From assembly GCA_012729655.1 (NCBI GenBank), contig JAAYCS010000061.1:1-54585 (forward strand): a DNA stretch of 54,585 nt, written 5' to 3'. The notes under the pieces are model-generated. The model had not been told where the DNA came from. It made no database searches and saw only the letters and a program-made list of their open reading frames with translations. The position numbers were made by a program, and so were the translations under genes. This document shows positions 45,113 to 52,611 of the stretch, one piece after another (the stretch's first letter is position 1; every line of letters starts with the position of its first letter). The DNA is from Desulfovibrionales bacterium (lineage in GTDB: Bacteria > Desulfobacterota > Desulfovibrionia > Desulfovibrionales > Desulfomicrobiaceae).

Positions 45113-47686
45113 TCAGCCCTGGTTGGCCAGGAGCCCGTATATGCGTTCCATGTCCAGGCCCTGCCGAACCACCGCGGCCAGGCGGTCCAAGGCCTCTTCC
45201 AGATCGTAGGCCACCTGCACGGCCCCCAGCGGCTGCATCCCCTTGCGTCGCCGCAGGCGGTCCAGGAAAAACCGACGGAACTCATCGGCGTCGAACACGC
45301 CGTGCAGATACGTGCCCCAGACCATGCCATCCGGCCGGCCCCAGCCCATGACGGTCCCTTCGGCGCGGGCCATGACCGGCTCGACCGGTCCGACCAGCAC
45401 CCGGGTCTGGCCGTGGTGGATTTCATACCCCCGCACCTCCTGGCCGGTCGGCAGAAAAACCCCCCTGACCTGACACAGGACCTTGTCCACGGCCATTTCC
45501 GTGGCCAGGGGCAGCAGGCCCAGTGGTCGGCCCACACGTCCTTCGCTCTCCACTTGGGCCGGATCCGTGATGGCAGTCCCCAACATCTGCATCCCCCCGC
45601 AGATTCCGACCATCTCGGCCGCGCTGGACACGAGGGCCTGGGCCATACCCGAGGCCCACAAATGGTTCAGATCCGCGAACACGTTACGCGACCCGGGCAG
45701 GATGACGGCATCGGCCCCCTTCAGGTCCTCTGGGCGGCGGGCGATGATCAGGCTCACGTCGGGCTCCATGCCCAGGGCATCCAGGTCCGTGAAGTTGGAA
45801 ATATGGGGGAGGTCCACGGCCGCGATGCGCACGGCCGCGTCCCGGATTTTGGGACGTGACTGCTTGAAGGTGACGGAATCCTCCTCCGGCAGCCCGAGAT
45901 TTTCAATGAAGGGCACCACTCCCAGAGTCTGTACGCCCGTGAACCGGCGCACGTAGTCCATGGCGTCCCCCAGGAGCTCCTGCCTGCCCCGGAAGCGATT
46001 GACGATGAAGCCTGCCACCAGGGCCCGCTCCCATTCCTCCATGACCTCCATGGTGCCCACAAAGGAGGCGAACACGCCGCCGCGATCGATGTCCCCGGCC
46101 AGCAGGACCTTGGCCCCCGCATGGCGGGCCATGGCCATGTTGACCACGTCGTGGGACTTCAGGTTGACCTCGGCCGGGCTGCCCGCACCCTCCAGGACCA
46201 TGACCTGGGCCGTGGCGGCCAGCTCGTCGTAGGCCCTGGTGATGGTCTGGAAAATTTCCGGCTTGAAACGGATGTACCGGGCCACGCCCATGTTCCCTAC
46301 AGGTTTGCCCAGGACAATGACCTGGGATCCTGTATCGGAATTGGGCTTCAGCAGCACCGGATTCATGCGCACGTCGGGGTCCAGGCGGCAGGCCTGGGCC
46401 TGCAGGACCTGGGCCCGGCCCATTTCCCCCCCGTCCCGGGTGACGTAGGAATTGAGGGACATGTTCTGCGCCTTGAACGGGGCCGCCGTCAGGCCGTCCT
46501 GCAGGAAAATGCGGCACAGGGCCGCGGTCAGGACCGACTTGCCCGCGTTGGAGGACAGTCCCTGCACCATGATGGCCGGGGTTCGCCGGGACACCGCAGG
46601 ACGGGGACGCTCTGGGGCCAGAATTCCGCTCAGGGCGGCCACCAGGCGTTCGTTCTCCCCGGCCGAACGCACGGCCACCCTGAAATAACGGGCGTCGAGC
46701 CCCGTGTAGTTGGCGCAGTTACGGATCAGGATGCGGCTGGACAGCAGCCGCTCCTGCAGGGCAAAGGCGTCCATGCTTCTGCACTGGCAGAGCAGGTAGT
46801 TGGCCTGGCCAGGGAACACGGTCAGCCCGAGTCCGGCCAGATCGTCATGCAACCGGTCGCGCAGCTCCGCCACCGCGGCCACGGTCCTCCGGGCATACTC
46901 TTCGTCCTCCAGCGCCTTCTCCCCCACGGCCTGGGCCAGGGCATTGACGCTCCAGTCCGGCAACAGGGCGGACAGGGCCGCGCAGATGCCCGCGCTGCCG
47001 TATCCCAGGCCAAGGCGCAGGCCCGGCACGGCGTAGAACTTGGTCAGGGAATGAAGGACGAAGAGGTTGGGCCGCATGACCGTGGCCAGGCGGAAAAGGC
47101 CAGGCACGAAATCGGCAAAGGCTTCGTCCACCAGGAAAAAACTGGACCGACGGCTTTCCGCCATCTCCAGGACGCGTTCCGGATCCAACAGCACCCCGGC
47201 CGGATTGCCCGGCTGACCCAGCATGACCAGGGCGGGCTTTTCCAGCCGGGCGGCAAGAGCGGCCCAGTCCAGGGCGAAGTTGTCCTCGGGGCCCAGGGTC
47301 AGGGTTTCCACCTTGAGCCCGGCCGCCGCGCAGGCCCGGGCATAGTCTCCGTAGCAGGGCCCGGGCAGTACGGCCCGGCCAAGTCCCATTTCCCGGCAGA
47401 CCCGGGGCAGGGCGTAGAGGAGTTCTGACGACCCGTTCCCGGCCACCACGTTTTCTGGGGCAAGGCCCAGACGCGCCGCGGCCCTGCGCCGCAACCCCTC
47501 GGACCTCGGCTCCGGGTACCGGGCTGTCCCGGCCAGGGCGCGGGCCACCACAGGCCGCAGCCACTGCGGCGGACCCAGGGGGTTCAGACTGGACGAAAAG
47601 TCCAGAATCTCCTCCGGCGCGCAGCCCAGGTTCTGGGCCATGGCCCGGACGTTGCCGCCGTGCACGGGAAGTTCCGAGGTGGTCAT
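45113..47686 (-). CDS. Fusion of threonine-phosphate decarboxylase (CobD-like) and cobyric acid synthase CobQ
   Basis: 857 residues, two enzymes of cobalamin synthesis in one chain. Residues 1-360 are a PLP aminotransferase-fold domain ([23 protein letters not shown] lysine K216 in [15 protein letters not shown]) like CobD, which makes aminopropanol phosphate. Residues about 370-857 are Cob[20 protein letters not shown] (ATP site), [12 protein letters not shown], and a C-terminal amidotransferase half with [10 protein letters not shown]. CobQ amidates four side chains of adenosylcobyrinic acid diamide. The next step (CobD product added to cobyric acid by CbiB) links the two activities. Its start overlaps the alaX stop (ATGA). 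Confidence 0.9.
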   Translation of the reverse strand: MTTSELPVHGGNVRAMAQNLGCAPEEILDFSSSLNPLGPPQWLRPVVARALAGTARYPEPRSEGLRRRAAARLGLAPENVVAGNGSSELLYALPRVCREMGLGRAVLPGPCYGDYARACAAAGLKVETLTLGPEDNFALDWAALAARLEKPALVMLGQPGNPAGVLLDPERVLEMAESRRSSFFLVDEAFADFVPGLFRLATVMRPNLFVLHSLTKFYAVPGLRLGLGYGSAGICAALSALLPDWSVNALAQAVGEKALEDEEYARRTVAAVAELRDRLHDDLAGLGLTVFPGQANYLLCQCRSMDAFALQERLLSSRILIRNCANYTGLDARYFRVAVRSAGENERLVAALSGILAPERPRPAVSRRTPAIMVQGLSSNAGKSVLTAALCRIFLQDGLTAAPFKAQNMSLNSYVTRDGGEMGRAQVLQAQACRLDPDVRMNPVLLKPNSDTGSQVIVLGKPVGNMGVARYIRFKPEIFQTITRAYDELAATAQVMVLEGAGSPAEVNLKSHDVVNMAMARHAGAKVLLAGDIDRGGVFASFVGTMEVMEEWERALVAGFIVNRFRGRQELLGDAMDYVRRFTGVQTLGVVPFIENLGLPEEDSVTFKQSRPKIRDAAVRIAAVDLPHISNFTDLDALGMEPDVSLIIARRPEDLKGADAVILPGSRNVFADLNHLWASGMAQALVSSAAEMVGICGGMQMLGTAITDPAQVESEGRVGRPLGLLPLATEMAVDKVLCQVRGVFLPTGQEVRGYEIHHGQTRVLVGPVEPVMARAEGTVMGWGRPDGMVWGTYLHGVFDADEFRRFFLDRLRRRKGMQPLGAVQVAYDLEEALDRLAAVVRQGLDMERIYGLLANQG

Positions 47687-48135
47687 GCGGGTTTGGACAG
47701 CTTGAAGCGGAGCCGGAGCACGCCGTCCGCATGGGAGTGGGTGGTCAGGCGGAAGGTGCCCAGGGCTCTGGTGCGGGTCGCGTGCTCGCCGATGCAGGGG
47801 CAGGCGTCGTAGTCCCCGATGCGTATGACCCGAATGGCAGCCAGTTCCGCGGCCGCCTCCCCGGGCAGACGTTCCAGGCTGAAGCGGGATTGGGCTTCAA
47901 ACCGGTCCATGGTCTCGGCCGCAACCGGCAGGTCGGCAGCGATCACGGCGTTAACCCGCGCCTCCACCTCCCGCGCCTCGGCCTCGGTCAGGTCCCGCCC
48001 AAAATGGTAGTCGCACTTGGCCTTGTCCGGGTTGACGTGGGCCGAAAAGCAGCGGCCACAGGCGAAAAGCCGGTCCATGGTCTGGTTCAGGATGTGTTCC
48101 GCCGTGTGCATGCAGGGGTCGTATTTCTTGGCCAT
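47683..48135 (-). CDS. AlaX-like trans-editing/second additional domain protein
   Basis: 150 residues of the threonyl/alanyl-tRNA synthetase SAD family. Zinc-binding elements are [11 protein letters not shown] near the N-terminus and [11 protein letters not shown] near the C-terminus, separated by [22 protein letters not shown]. Such proteins usually hydrolyse mischarged Ser- or Gly-tRNA(Ala). It is smaller than typical AlaX and has extra cysteines (CGRC). GGAGG precedes ATG 48135. It is coupled to the cobD-cobQ fusion by an ATGA overlap, which is an odd pairing with no evident pathway link. Confidence 0.8.
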   Translation of the reverse strand: MAKKYDPCMHTAEHILNQTMDRLFACGRCFSAHVNPDKAKCDYHFGRDLTEAEAREVEARVNAVIAADLPVAAETMDRFEAQSRFSLERLPGEAAAELAAIRVIRIGDYDACPCIGEHATRTRALGTFRLTTHSHADGVLRLRFKLSKPA

Positions 48136-48803
48136 GGTTCCTCCGATGGGAGGGTGATAGCTGGCGGAGGTTCAGGGGTAAAGGGGGAGGATGACAGCGC
48201 CGGAACCACCAGGGAGGCGGCCACCCCCCACATGGTCAGACCCACCAGGATGTCGAGCACGGCCCAGGACCGGGGATGGCGAAACAGGGGCAGGAACAAT
48301 GGAGCGCCCAGGCCCAGGGCCAGGAACCAGAGCAGGGACGCCGTGGCCGCCCCCGCCCCGAACGCCACGCGCTCCGGCAGGGGGTACCGCCCGCCGATGG
48401 AACCCAGAAGCAGGACAGTATCCAGATAGACATGGGGGTTCAGATAGGTCACGGCCAGGGTGGCGGCCACGGTGGCCCAGAACCCCAAGCCCGCCCGCTG
48501 GCCGGGTTCGAGTCCGCCTGACCCCAAGGCCGACCGGAAGGACCGCAGTCCATACCAGAACAAAAACAAGGCCCCGAGCCAGGTGGCCCAGGACAGAAGT
48601 GCCGTGTCGGCCTGCAGGACCGCGCCCATGCCGGCCAGACCGGCGGCGATGAGCAGCGCGTCGCTGAGGGCGCAGATCAGGACCACGGTCAGATGGTGAT
48701 TGCGGGCCAAACCCTGGGTCAGCACAAAGGCGTTCTGGGCGCCGATGGCGATGATCAGTCCGGCCCCCGTGCCCAGACCCTGCAGAAACGGGATCGCGGT
48801 CAT
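48087..48803 (-). CDS. LysE/ArgO-family amino-acid exporter
   Basis: 238 residues from ATG 48803 with GGGAG upstream. Six membrane segments. LysE-family motifs are GAGLIIAIGAQNAFVLTQGLARNHH, the N-terminal signature, and AVTYLNPHVYLDTVLLLGSIGG. The family exports basic amino acids such as lysine or arginine. The last 16 codons overlap the start of the AlaX-like gene by 49 bases in another frame, and that tail is hydrophilic and probably dispensable. Confidence 0.9.
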   Translation of the reverse strand: MTAIPFLQGLGTGAGLIIAIGAQNAFVLTQGLARNHHLTVVLICALSDALLIAAGLAGMGAVLQADTALLSWATWLGALFLFWYGLRSFRSALGSGGLEPGQRAGLGFWATVAATLAVTYLNPHVYLDTVLLLGSIGGRYPLPERVAFGAGAATASLLWFLALGLGAPLFLPLFRHPRSWAVLDILVGLTMWGVAASLVVPALSSSPFTPEPPPAITLPSEEPWPRNTTPACTRRNTS

Positions 48804-48870
48804 GGTTTCTCCCTGCCGGAGTCCCCTGGCACAGACCAGGGCCTGCCGCAATTCTCAGGGGTCTCCGCGA

Positions 48871-49473
48871 TCACTCCTCCTGCACCCAGGACTGCACCAC
48901 ATCCGATCCCGAAATCAGCCCAGCGATCTGCGTGTTTCCCTCCGGGTCCGGATGAATCCCATCGCCCAGTGAATTCAGAAAGTCCCTTTTCCCGCGCAGG
49001 GGGCTGAAGATGTCCAGGAACGGAACCCCCGCCTCATGGCAGAGCGTTGCGTAGCCCCGGATCAAGGCCGCAATCCGTTCGGAATGACTTTCGTCCCGAA
49101 CTGGAGGAGGGCTCATGAGCAGAACCCTGCCCGCTTCTTTTGCCCCGGAAAGGATCAGACGGGCATTGTTCTCGGATTCACCTACGTCAACATTGGGTTT
49201 TCCATCGGCAAGGACCGTGTCCACCGTGCCGAAACAAAAGATCAGGTAATGCCGGGCGGATTGCATCCGGCGGACGCTGAATTCTGCTGCCCAGCGGCCC
49301 AGGATGTCCCGGCTCGAATTCCTGCGGACTCCCAGATTGTAGAAGGTGGTGGGCGGCACCGGCAATGTGTACTCGTCGATGGCCCTGTGGATGAACCGAC
49401 CCACCCATCCGTTGCCCTTGGGGTCGTTGACACCCAGGGTGATGGAGTCCCCGAAAAAGAAGAATTGTTTCAC
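48871..49473 (-). CDS. SGNH/GDSL-family hydrolase
   Basis: 200 residues from GTG 49473, with GAGAGG upstream. The catalytic serine block is FFFGDSITLGVND near the N-terminus. The other blocks are less canonical (NLGVRRNSS, CFGTVDTV), and the Asp-His pair is in LGDGIHPDPEGN. No signal peptide is present, so it is likely cytoplasmic. GDSL hydrolases act on esters or acetyl groups; the substrate is unknown. It lies 67 bp upstream of lysE on the same strand. Confidence 0.85.
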   Translation of the reverse strand: MKQFFFFGDSITLGVNDPKGNGWVGRFIHRAIDEYTLPVPPTTFYNLGVRRNSSRDILGRWAAEFSVRRMQSARHYLIFCFGTVDTVLADGKPNVDVGESENNARLILSGAKEAGRVLLMSPPPVRDESHSERIAALIRGYATLCHEAGVPFLDIFSPLRGKRDFLNSLGDGIHPDPEGNTQIAGLISGSDVVQSWVQEE

Positions 49474-49506
49474 TGTGACCTCTCAGGTTGAACATCGGGA
49501 ACGGGT

Positions 49507-49713
49507 CTAGATGCGCGCCTCCGCCAGACACCTGTTCCATTGGCGGACTGCAGCGGGTCGCGAGACAGACCATTGCTGCGCCGCATTGCCACAGGAACAC
49601 ACAACGCGCCAGAGCTCACGTGTATGCCCCAGGGGCTTGCAGGACTCTATCCGCAAATCCGTGCTCTTGCATTTGGCGCAGGGCAGCATTCGAAGAAGTT
49701 CATTGTCGTGCAT
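49507..49713 (-). CDS. Small zinc-ribbon protein, Lar-like (restriction-alleviation family?)
   Basis: 68 residues from ATG 49713 (or 72 from 49725). Two cysteine pairs, LPCAKCKSTDLRIESC and VVCSCG, form a zinc ribbon, followed by SRPAAVRQWNRC. The order matches Lar-type proteins (PCPFCGS...C-x2-CG...EAIxxWNRR). Rac-prophage Lar modulates type I restriction; most homologues are uncharacterised. The first ribbon is degenerate. No restriction system or phage gene is in the window. No clear ribosome site. Confidence 0.55.
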   Translation of the reverse strand: MHDNELLRMLPCAKCKSTDLRIESCKPLGHTRELWRVVCSCGNAAQQWSVSRPAAVRQWNRCLAEARI

Positions 49714-49725
49714 TGGATGTCCCAT

Positions 49726-50210
49726 CTTCAGGAGTCCAGGCTAACTTTGCGGGGCCTTCCGGTCAGTTGCAGCCAGCGACTGCTGCCAACCGGGCGGGGC
49801 CGTCTGGTGGTTGTGCCTCTGCTCATGCCTTCCCGGGTGGATTCCCGCGTCATGGAAAATGAAAAGGCGCACCCAAGCCCCTTCCTGAGCGGCGGCGATT
49901 TTGGACACGGTATGTTCTGCCCGGGTCAAAATCAAGAAGCTTGGCGAACATGCGGCCGCATGCAACAGTCTCGATCATGGGACCCTGGAGACGCTAGGGC
50001 CGAAAGCGGGGAAACGTTGCCGCGCAAACCGATCGTCTGGACCTGAGTCATGGGCAGATCCTGGCGCTTCCGATCCTGTGTCCGAGAAAATCCCGTCCCC
50101 AGGCAGGTCGACAAATGGGTGCAACACAACCCGCAGATTGACATTTGTACCATTTTCGGCTGTCAGGAATCCAACTTCACCTGGATGCAACCAGGCCGAG
50201 AACATCCTGC
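49726..50210. other. 485-bp region with no supported gene
   Basis: Several short frames exist on both strands, but none has a ribosome site together with a recognisable motif. The base composition is like that of neighbouring coding DNA, so decayed coding sequence is possible. A TTGACA at 50138-50143 is the only promoter-like element noticed, with no good -10. Confidence 0.4.
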
Positions 50211-50402
50211 ATGAGAAACACAACCACACAACGCCAGATTTCCCGAGTTTATGACATTCTCGGGGCCAGGATTCTGCGACTCCAGGACCAGCTCTCAGAT
50301 CTGCCTGCCGATGACGGACAGCGGGCAGTGCTCATTGCCATCCTGACAGAGCTTGACGACCTGAAAAGAAAATTTGCGGAGATTCTTGACAATGCCGATT
50401 GA
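50211..50402 (+). CDS. Small hypothetical protein with a C-terminal coiled coil
   Basis: 63 residues, MRNTTTQRQISRVYDILGAR followed by ILRLQDQLSDLPADDGQRAV and a Leu/Lys-rich helix (LTELDDLKRKFAEIL). The helical repeat and the hairpin placed exactly at the stop codon support translation. There is no convincing Shine-Dalgarno. A longer frame begins at 50145, but that part looks random. No family recognised. Confidence 0.45.
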   Translation: MRNTTTQRQISRVYDILGARILRLQDQLSDLPADDGQRAVLIAILTELDDLKRKFAEILDNAD

Positions 50403-50427
50403 AACAGCATGGCCGGGCCATGCTGTT
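50403..50427. terminator. 11-bp perfect hairpin at the end of the small ORF
   Basis: AACAGCATGGC (50403-50413) and GCCATGCTGTT (50417-50427) with a 3-nt loop begin at the base after the stop codon at 50400-50402. There is no T-tract afterwards, so it may protect the 3' end or block reverse transcription rather than act as a standard terminator. Confidence 0.5.
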
Positions 50428-50596
50428 CCGGTTGCATGCGGAGAACCGCAGCGCTGTTTCCCGTGCAGACTGGACCTGTCTTTTCCTGGATGTATCCGGC
50501 GGGTTGGATCTGCGCCCATGGGCACATCCCGCACCGCCTGGTCCGGGGCGGGAGGGACAAAAACACCTGGCAGATGTGGCCACTTGCATGAACTGG

Positions 50597-50640
50597 AACA
50601 AGCTGTTACGAATGGCTTGTTTTTGTTTTTGTATTTTCAG
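50597..50640 (+). terminator. Intrinsic terminator without an assigned gene (possible small RNA 3' end)
   Basis: AACAAGC (50597-50603) pairs with GCTTGTT (50615-50621) around an 11-nt loop, followed by TTTTGTTTTTGTATTTT. The long T-run makes it the most T-rich terminator in the window. The nearest upstream ORF ends 195 bp earlier, and no credible gene lies between, so it probably ends a small RNA or a long 3' UTR. Confidence 0.6.
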
Positions 50641-50823
50641 GGAAGAGTCCCGGCTCAACTGGATGCTTCCCCTTTTTCTTGCACCAGGGACAACAGCGGG
50701 ACTCCCCAGTCCCAACAGACGACGACAATGACCCAACGCAACCAGCAAAGCCGTATATCCGAAGCAGCAGAGCTTCGCCGCCGCGTGGACACCTGATCAC
50801 GCCCTGAACATTGTGTATCACAC
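50641..50823. other. Gene-free stretch between two terminators
   Basis: No supported gene. A small hairpin GGGACT-CCCC-AGTCCC is at 50698-50713. Flanked by intrinsic terminators on both sides, so it may hold another short transcript. Confidence 0.35.
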
Positions 50824-50862
50824 AAAAGGGGGCGTGTTTGTCGCACGCCCCCTTTTCGTTTG
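50824..50862. terminator. Strong bidirectional terminator hairpin
   Basis: AAAAGGGGGCGTG (50824-50836) pairs perfectly with CACGCCCCCTTTT (50844-50856) around a 7-nt loop. The A and T flanks make it usable on both strands. On the plus strand no gene ends just before it. Confidence 0.75.
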
Positions 50863-50916
50863 CCCAAAACACAACCTGGACAAGACAGCCCACACGCAGG
50901 GGCTGAAATCCCGCAA

Positions 50917-50933
50917 CCGGCCCACCGGGCCGG
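50917..50933 (+). promoter_or_regulatory. GC-rich leader hairpin before rnk
   Basis: CCGGCCC-ACC-GGGCCGG, a perfect 7-bp stem with a 3-nt loop, ends 34 bp before the rnk start. It may influence translation or mRNA stability, or be a chance feature of GC-rich DNA. Confidence 0.35.
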
Positions 50934-50967
50934 GCCAGGTATCGACATGCCCGCACAGGAGAAAAAC

Positions 50968-51381
50968 ATGAACAGAAAACCAGACATCATCATCACGGCC
51001 CAGGATGCCGAGCGGCTTGAAATACTCCTGGACTCGATGCCCAACACCGCATTCCCCGGCAAGAGCGAACTGGAGGGGGAGCTGGAACGCGCCATCAGAG
51101 TGGATCCCAGGAAGGTCCCGCCATCGGTGGTGACCATGAACTCCACGGTCAAATTCCAGCTTCTGAACTCCAACGAGGAGTACTGTCTCAAACTCGTCTA
51201 TCCCGGGGAAACGGACATCAACGGCGGAACCATTTCCATCTTCGCCCCGGTTGGCAGCGCACTGCTGGGCCTGTCCGAAGGCGACGAAATCGAGTGGCCG
51301 AGACCCGGTGGAGGCATGTTGCGTCTGGCCATCAAGGAAGTCATCGACCAGCCGGAGCGGTCCGGAAACTACGATAGCTGA
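50968..51381 (+). CDS. rnk: Rnk-type regulator (GreA/GreB C-terminal domain protein)
   Basis: 137 residues from ATG 50968, preceded by AGGAG; the frame extends upstream without similarity. An N-terminal helical part (TAQDAERLEILLDSMP) is followed by the GreA/GreB C-terminal domain (PSVVTMNSTVKFQLLNSNEEYCLKLVYPGE, then ISIFAPVGSALLGLSEGDEIEWP). Rnk lacks the long coiled coil of Gre factors. It binds RNA polymerase and was first described as a regulator of nucleoside diphosphate kinase. Length is standard for Rnk. Confidence 0.9.
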   Translation: MNRKPDIIITAQDAERLEILLDSMPNTAFPGKSELEGELERAIRVDPRKVPPSVVTMNSTVKFQLLNSNEEYCLKLVYPGETDINGGTISIFAPVGSALLGLSEGDEIEWPRPGGGMLRLAIKEVIDQPERSGNYDS

Positions 51382-51495
51382 GGGATGCGGGCCCAGGGAC
51401 CCCTGGAGACATGCTGAAGAATCACTCCCTGATTCAGGGCAGGCATCCCCAACGCTGTTTCAGAAACCCGAAAACGTTCGTTCAAGGAGCCGGAT

Positions 51496-52563
51496 ATGTT
51501 GGACCTTTCGTCGAAAACAACGTCAGCGCTGCTGCCCACGGACATTCTGTTTCAAACCCGGTACTGGGCGCAGGTGAAGTCCCGCCTGGGCTACACGCCC
51601 ATGGCCTTCGACCTGCTCTCTTCCCGGCAGTGCGGGGACGTCCTGGTTTTGCTCCAGCCCTTCGGCCGCGGAAAGGCGGTCGCATACGTGCCCCAAGGCC
51701 CGGAATTTGCGCCGGCCGAGGAGGATTACGGCCCTTTTTTGGAGCACGTTTCCGTCAAACTGTCCCGGCACCTGGGCCCGAAGGTGGCCTTCATCCGCTA
51801 CGACCTGCCGTGGAAGTCGCAATATGCCGACGAGATGCAAGCGCAGAAATGGAATTCGTTTCCGGAGCCGCGGATCCGCGAACTGCGCATGAATATGGGC
51901 ACGCGATTCTGGAACATCAGAAAATCGTTCCGGGATATGACCGTGGCCAGCTCGCTGGTCGTCGACATTGTCGGGCAGGAGGAGCACATTCTGGGCCGCA
52001 TGAAGCCGAAAACACGCTACAATATCGGACTCGCCCACCGCAAAGGCGTGACGATACGGGCCGTGTCCGTGGACAAGCTGCGTGAATTCCATTCCCTCTA
52101 TTGCCAGACCGCGTCGCGGAACGGGTTCAGCTCCTGCAGCTACAGGCATTTCGTGGCCCTTTTCAGCGCGCAGATCCGCAGACGGAAAGACGCTGAGATC
52201 CTGTTTCTGCTCGCACAGCACGGCCGCGACATCCTGGCCGGGGCCATCGTGGCCATCACCGGCAAGGCCGCGAACTTCCTGTATGGCGCGTCCGCGAACA
52301 TCAAGAGGAACTTCATGGGGCCGTATGCGTTGCACTGGGACGCCATGCTGATGGCCCGTGCGCGCGGATGCGCTACCTACGAGATGGGCGCAGTCTCTCC
52401 CGGTCTGGATCCGGCCCATCCTTTTTACGGGCTCTACCGTTTCAAGACCGGATTCGGCGGAAGGATCGAACTGCGCAACGGTTCCTGGGACTACCCCCTG
52501 GACCACGACGCCTACCAGGACTTTTGCAATGCCGAGAGCCTGGACCGGCGCAGGGCTGAGTAA
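51496..52563 (+). CDS. FemX/FemAB-like peptidyltransferase (GNAT fold)
   Basis: 355 residues. It resembles FemABX proteins, which add amino acids from tRNA to lipid II: FQTRYWAQVKSRLGY near the N-terminus, then KPKTRYNIGLAHRKGVTIR, GAIVAITGKAANFLYGAS and the C-terminal YEMGAVSPG...PFYGLYRFKTGFGG. The last is the conserved block (GLYRFKxGFGG). In Gram-negative bacteria with DAP-type peptidoglycan the substrate is unclear; some FemAB-like proteins serve polysaccharide or exosortase systems. AAGGAG precedes the start. No synthesis genes of that kind are nearby. Confidence 0.82.
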   Translation: MLDLSSKTTSALLPTDILFQTRYWAQVKSRLGYTPMAFDLLSSRQCGDVLVLLQPFGRGKAVAYVPQGPEFAPAEEDYGPFLEHVSVKLSRHLGPKVAFIRYDLPWKSQYADEMQAQKWNSFPEPRIRELRMNMGTRFWNIRKSFRDMTVASSLVVDIVGQEEHILGRMKPKTRYNIGLAHRKGVTIRAVSVDKLREFHSLYCQTASRNGFSSCSYRHFVALFSAQIRRRKDAEILFLLAQHGRDILAGAIVAITGKAANFLYGASANIKRNFMGPYALHWDAMLMARARGCATYEMGAVSPGLDPAHPFYGLYRFKTGFGGRIELRNGSWDYPLDHDAYQDFCNAESLDRRRAE

Positions 52564-52611
52564 AGTCCGGGGCACCCCCAACCTGTTAAATCGAGACAGC
52601 GATGGAACGAT

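Noticed and set aside
46121-47428. A 435-codon plus-strand frame opposite the cobD-cobQ fusion
   Set aside because: Shadow frame caused by high third-position GC; composition not protein-like.
49540-50046. A 168-codon plus-strand frame overlapping the Lar-like gene
   Set aside because: No domain or ribosome site; overlaps a better-supported frame on the other strand.
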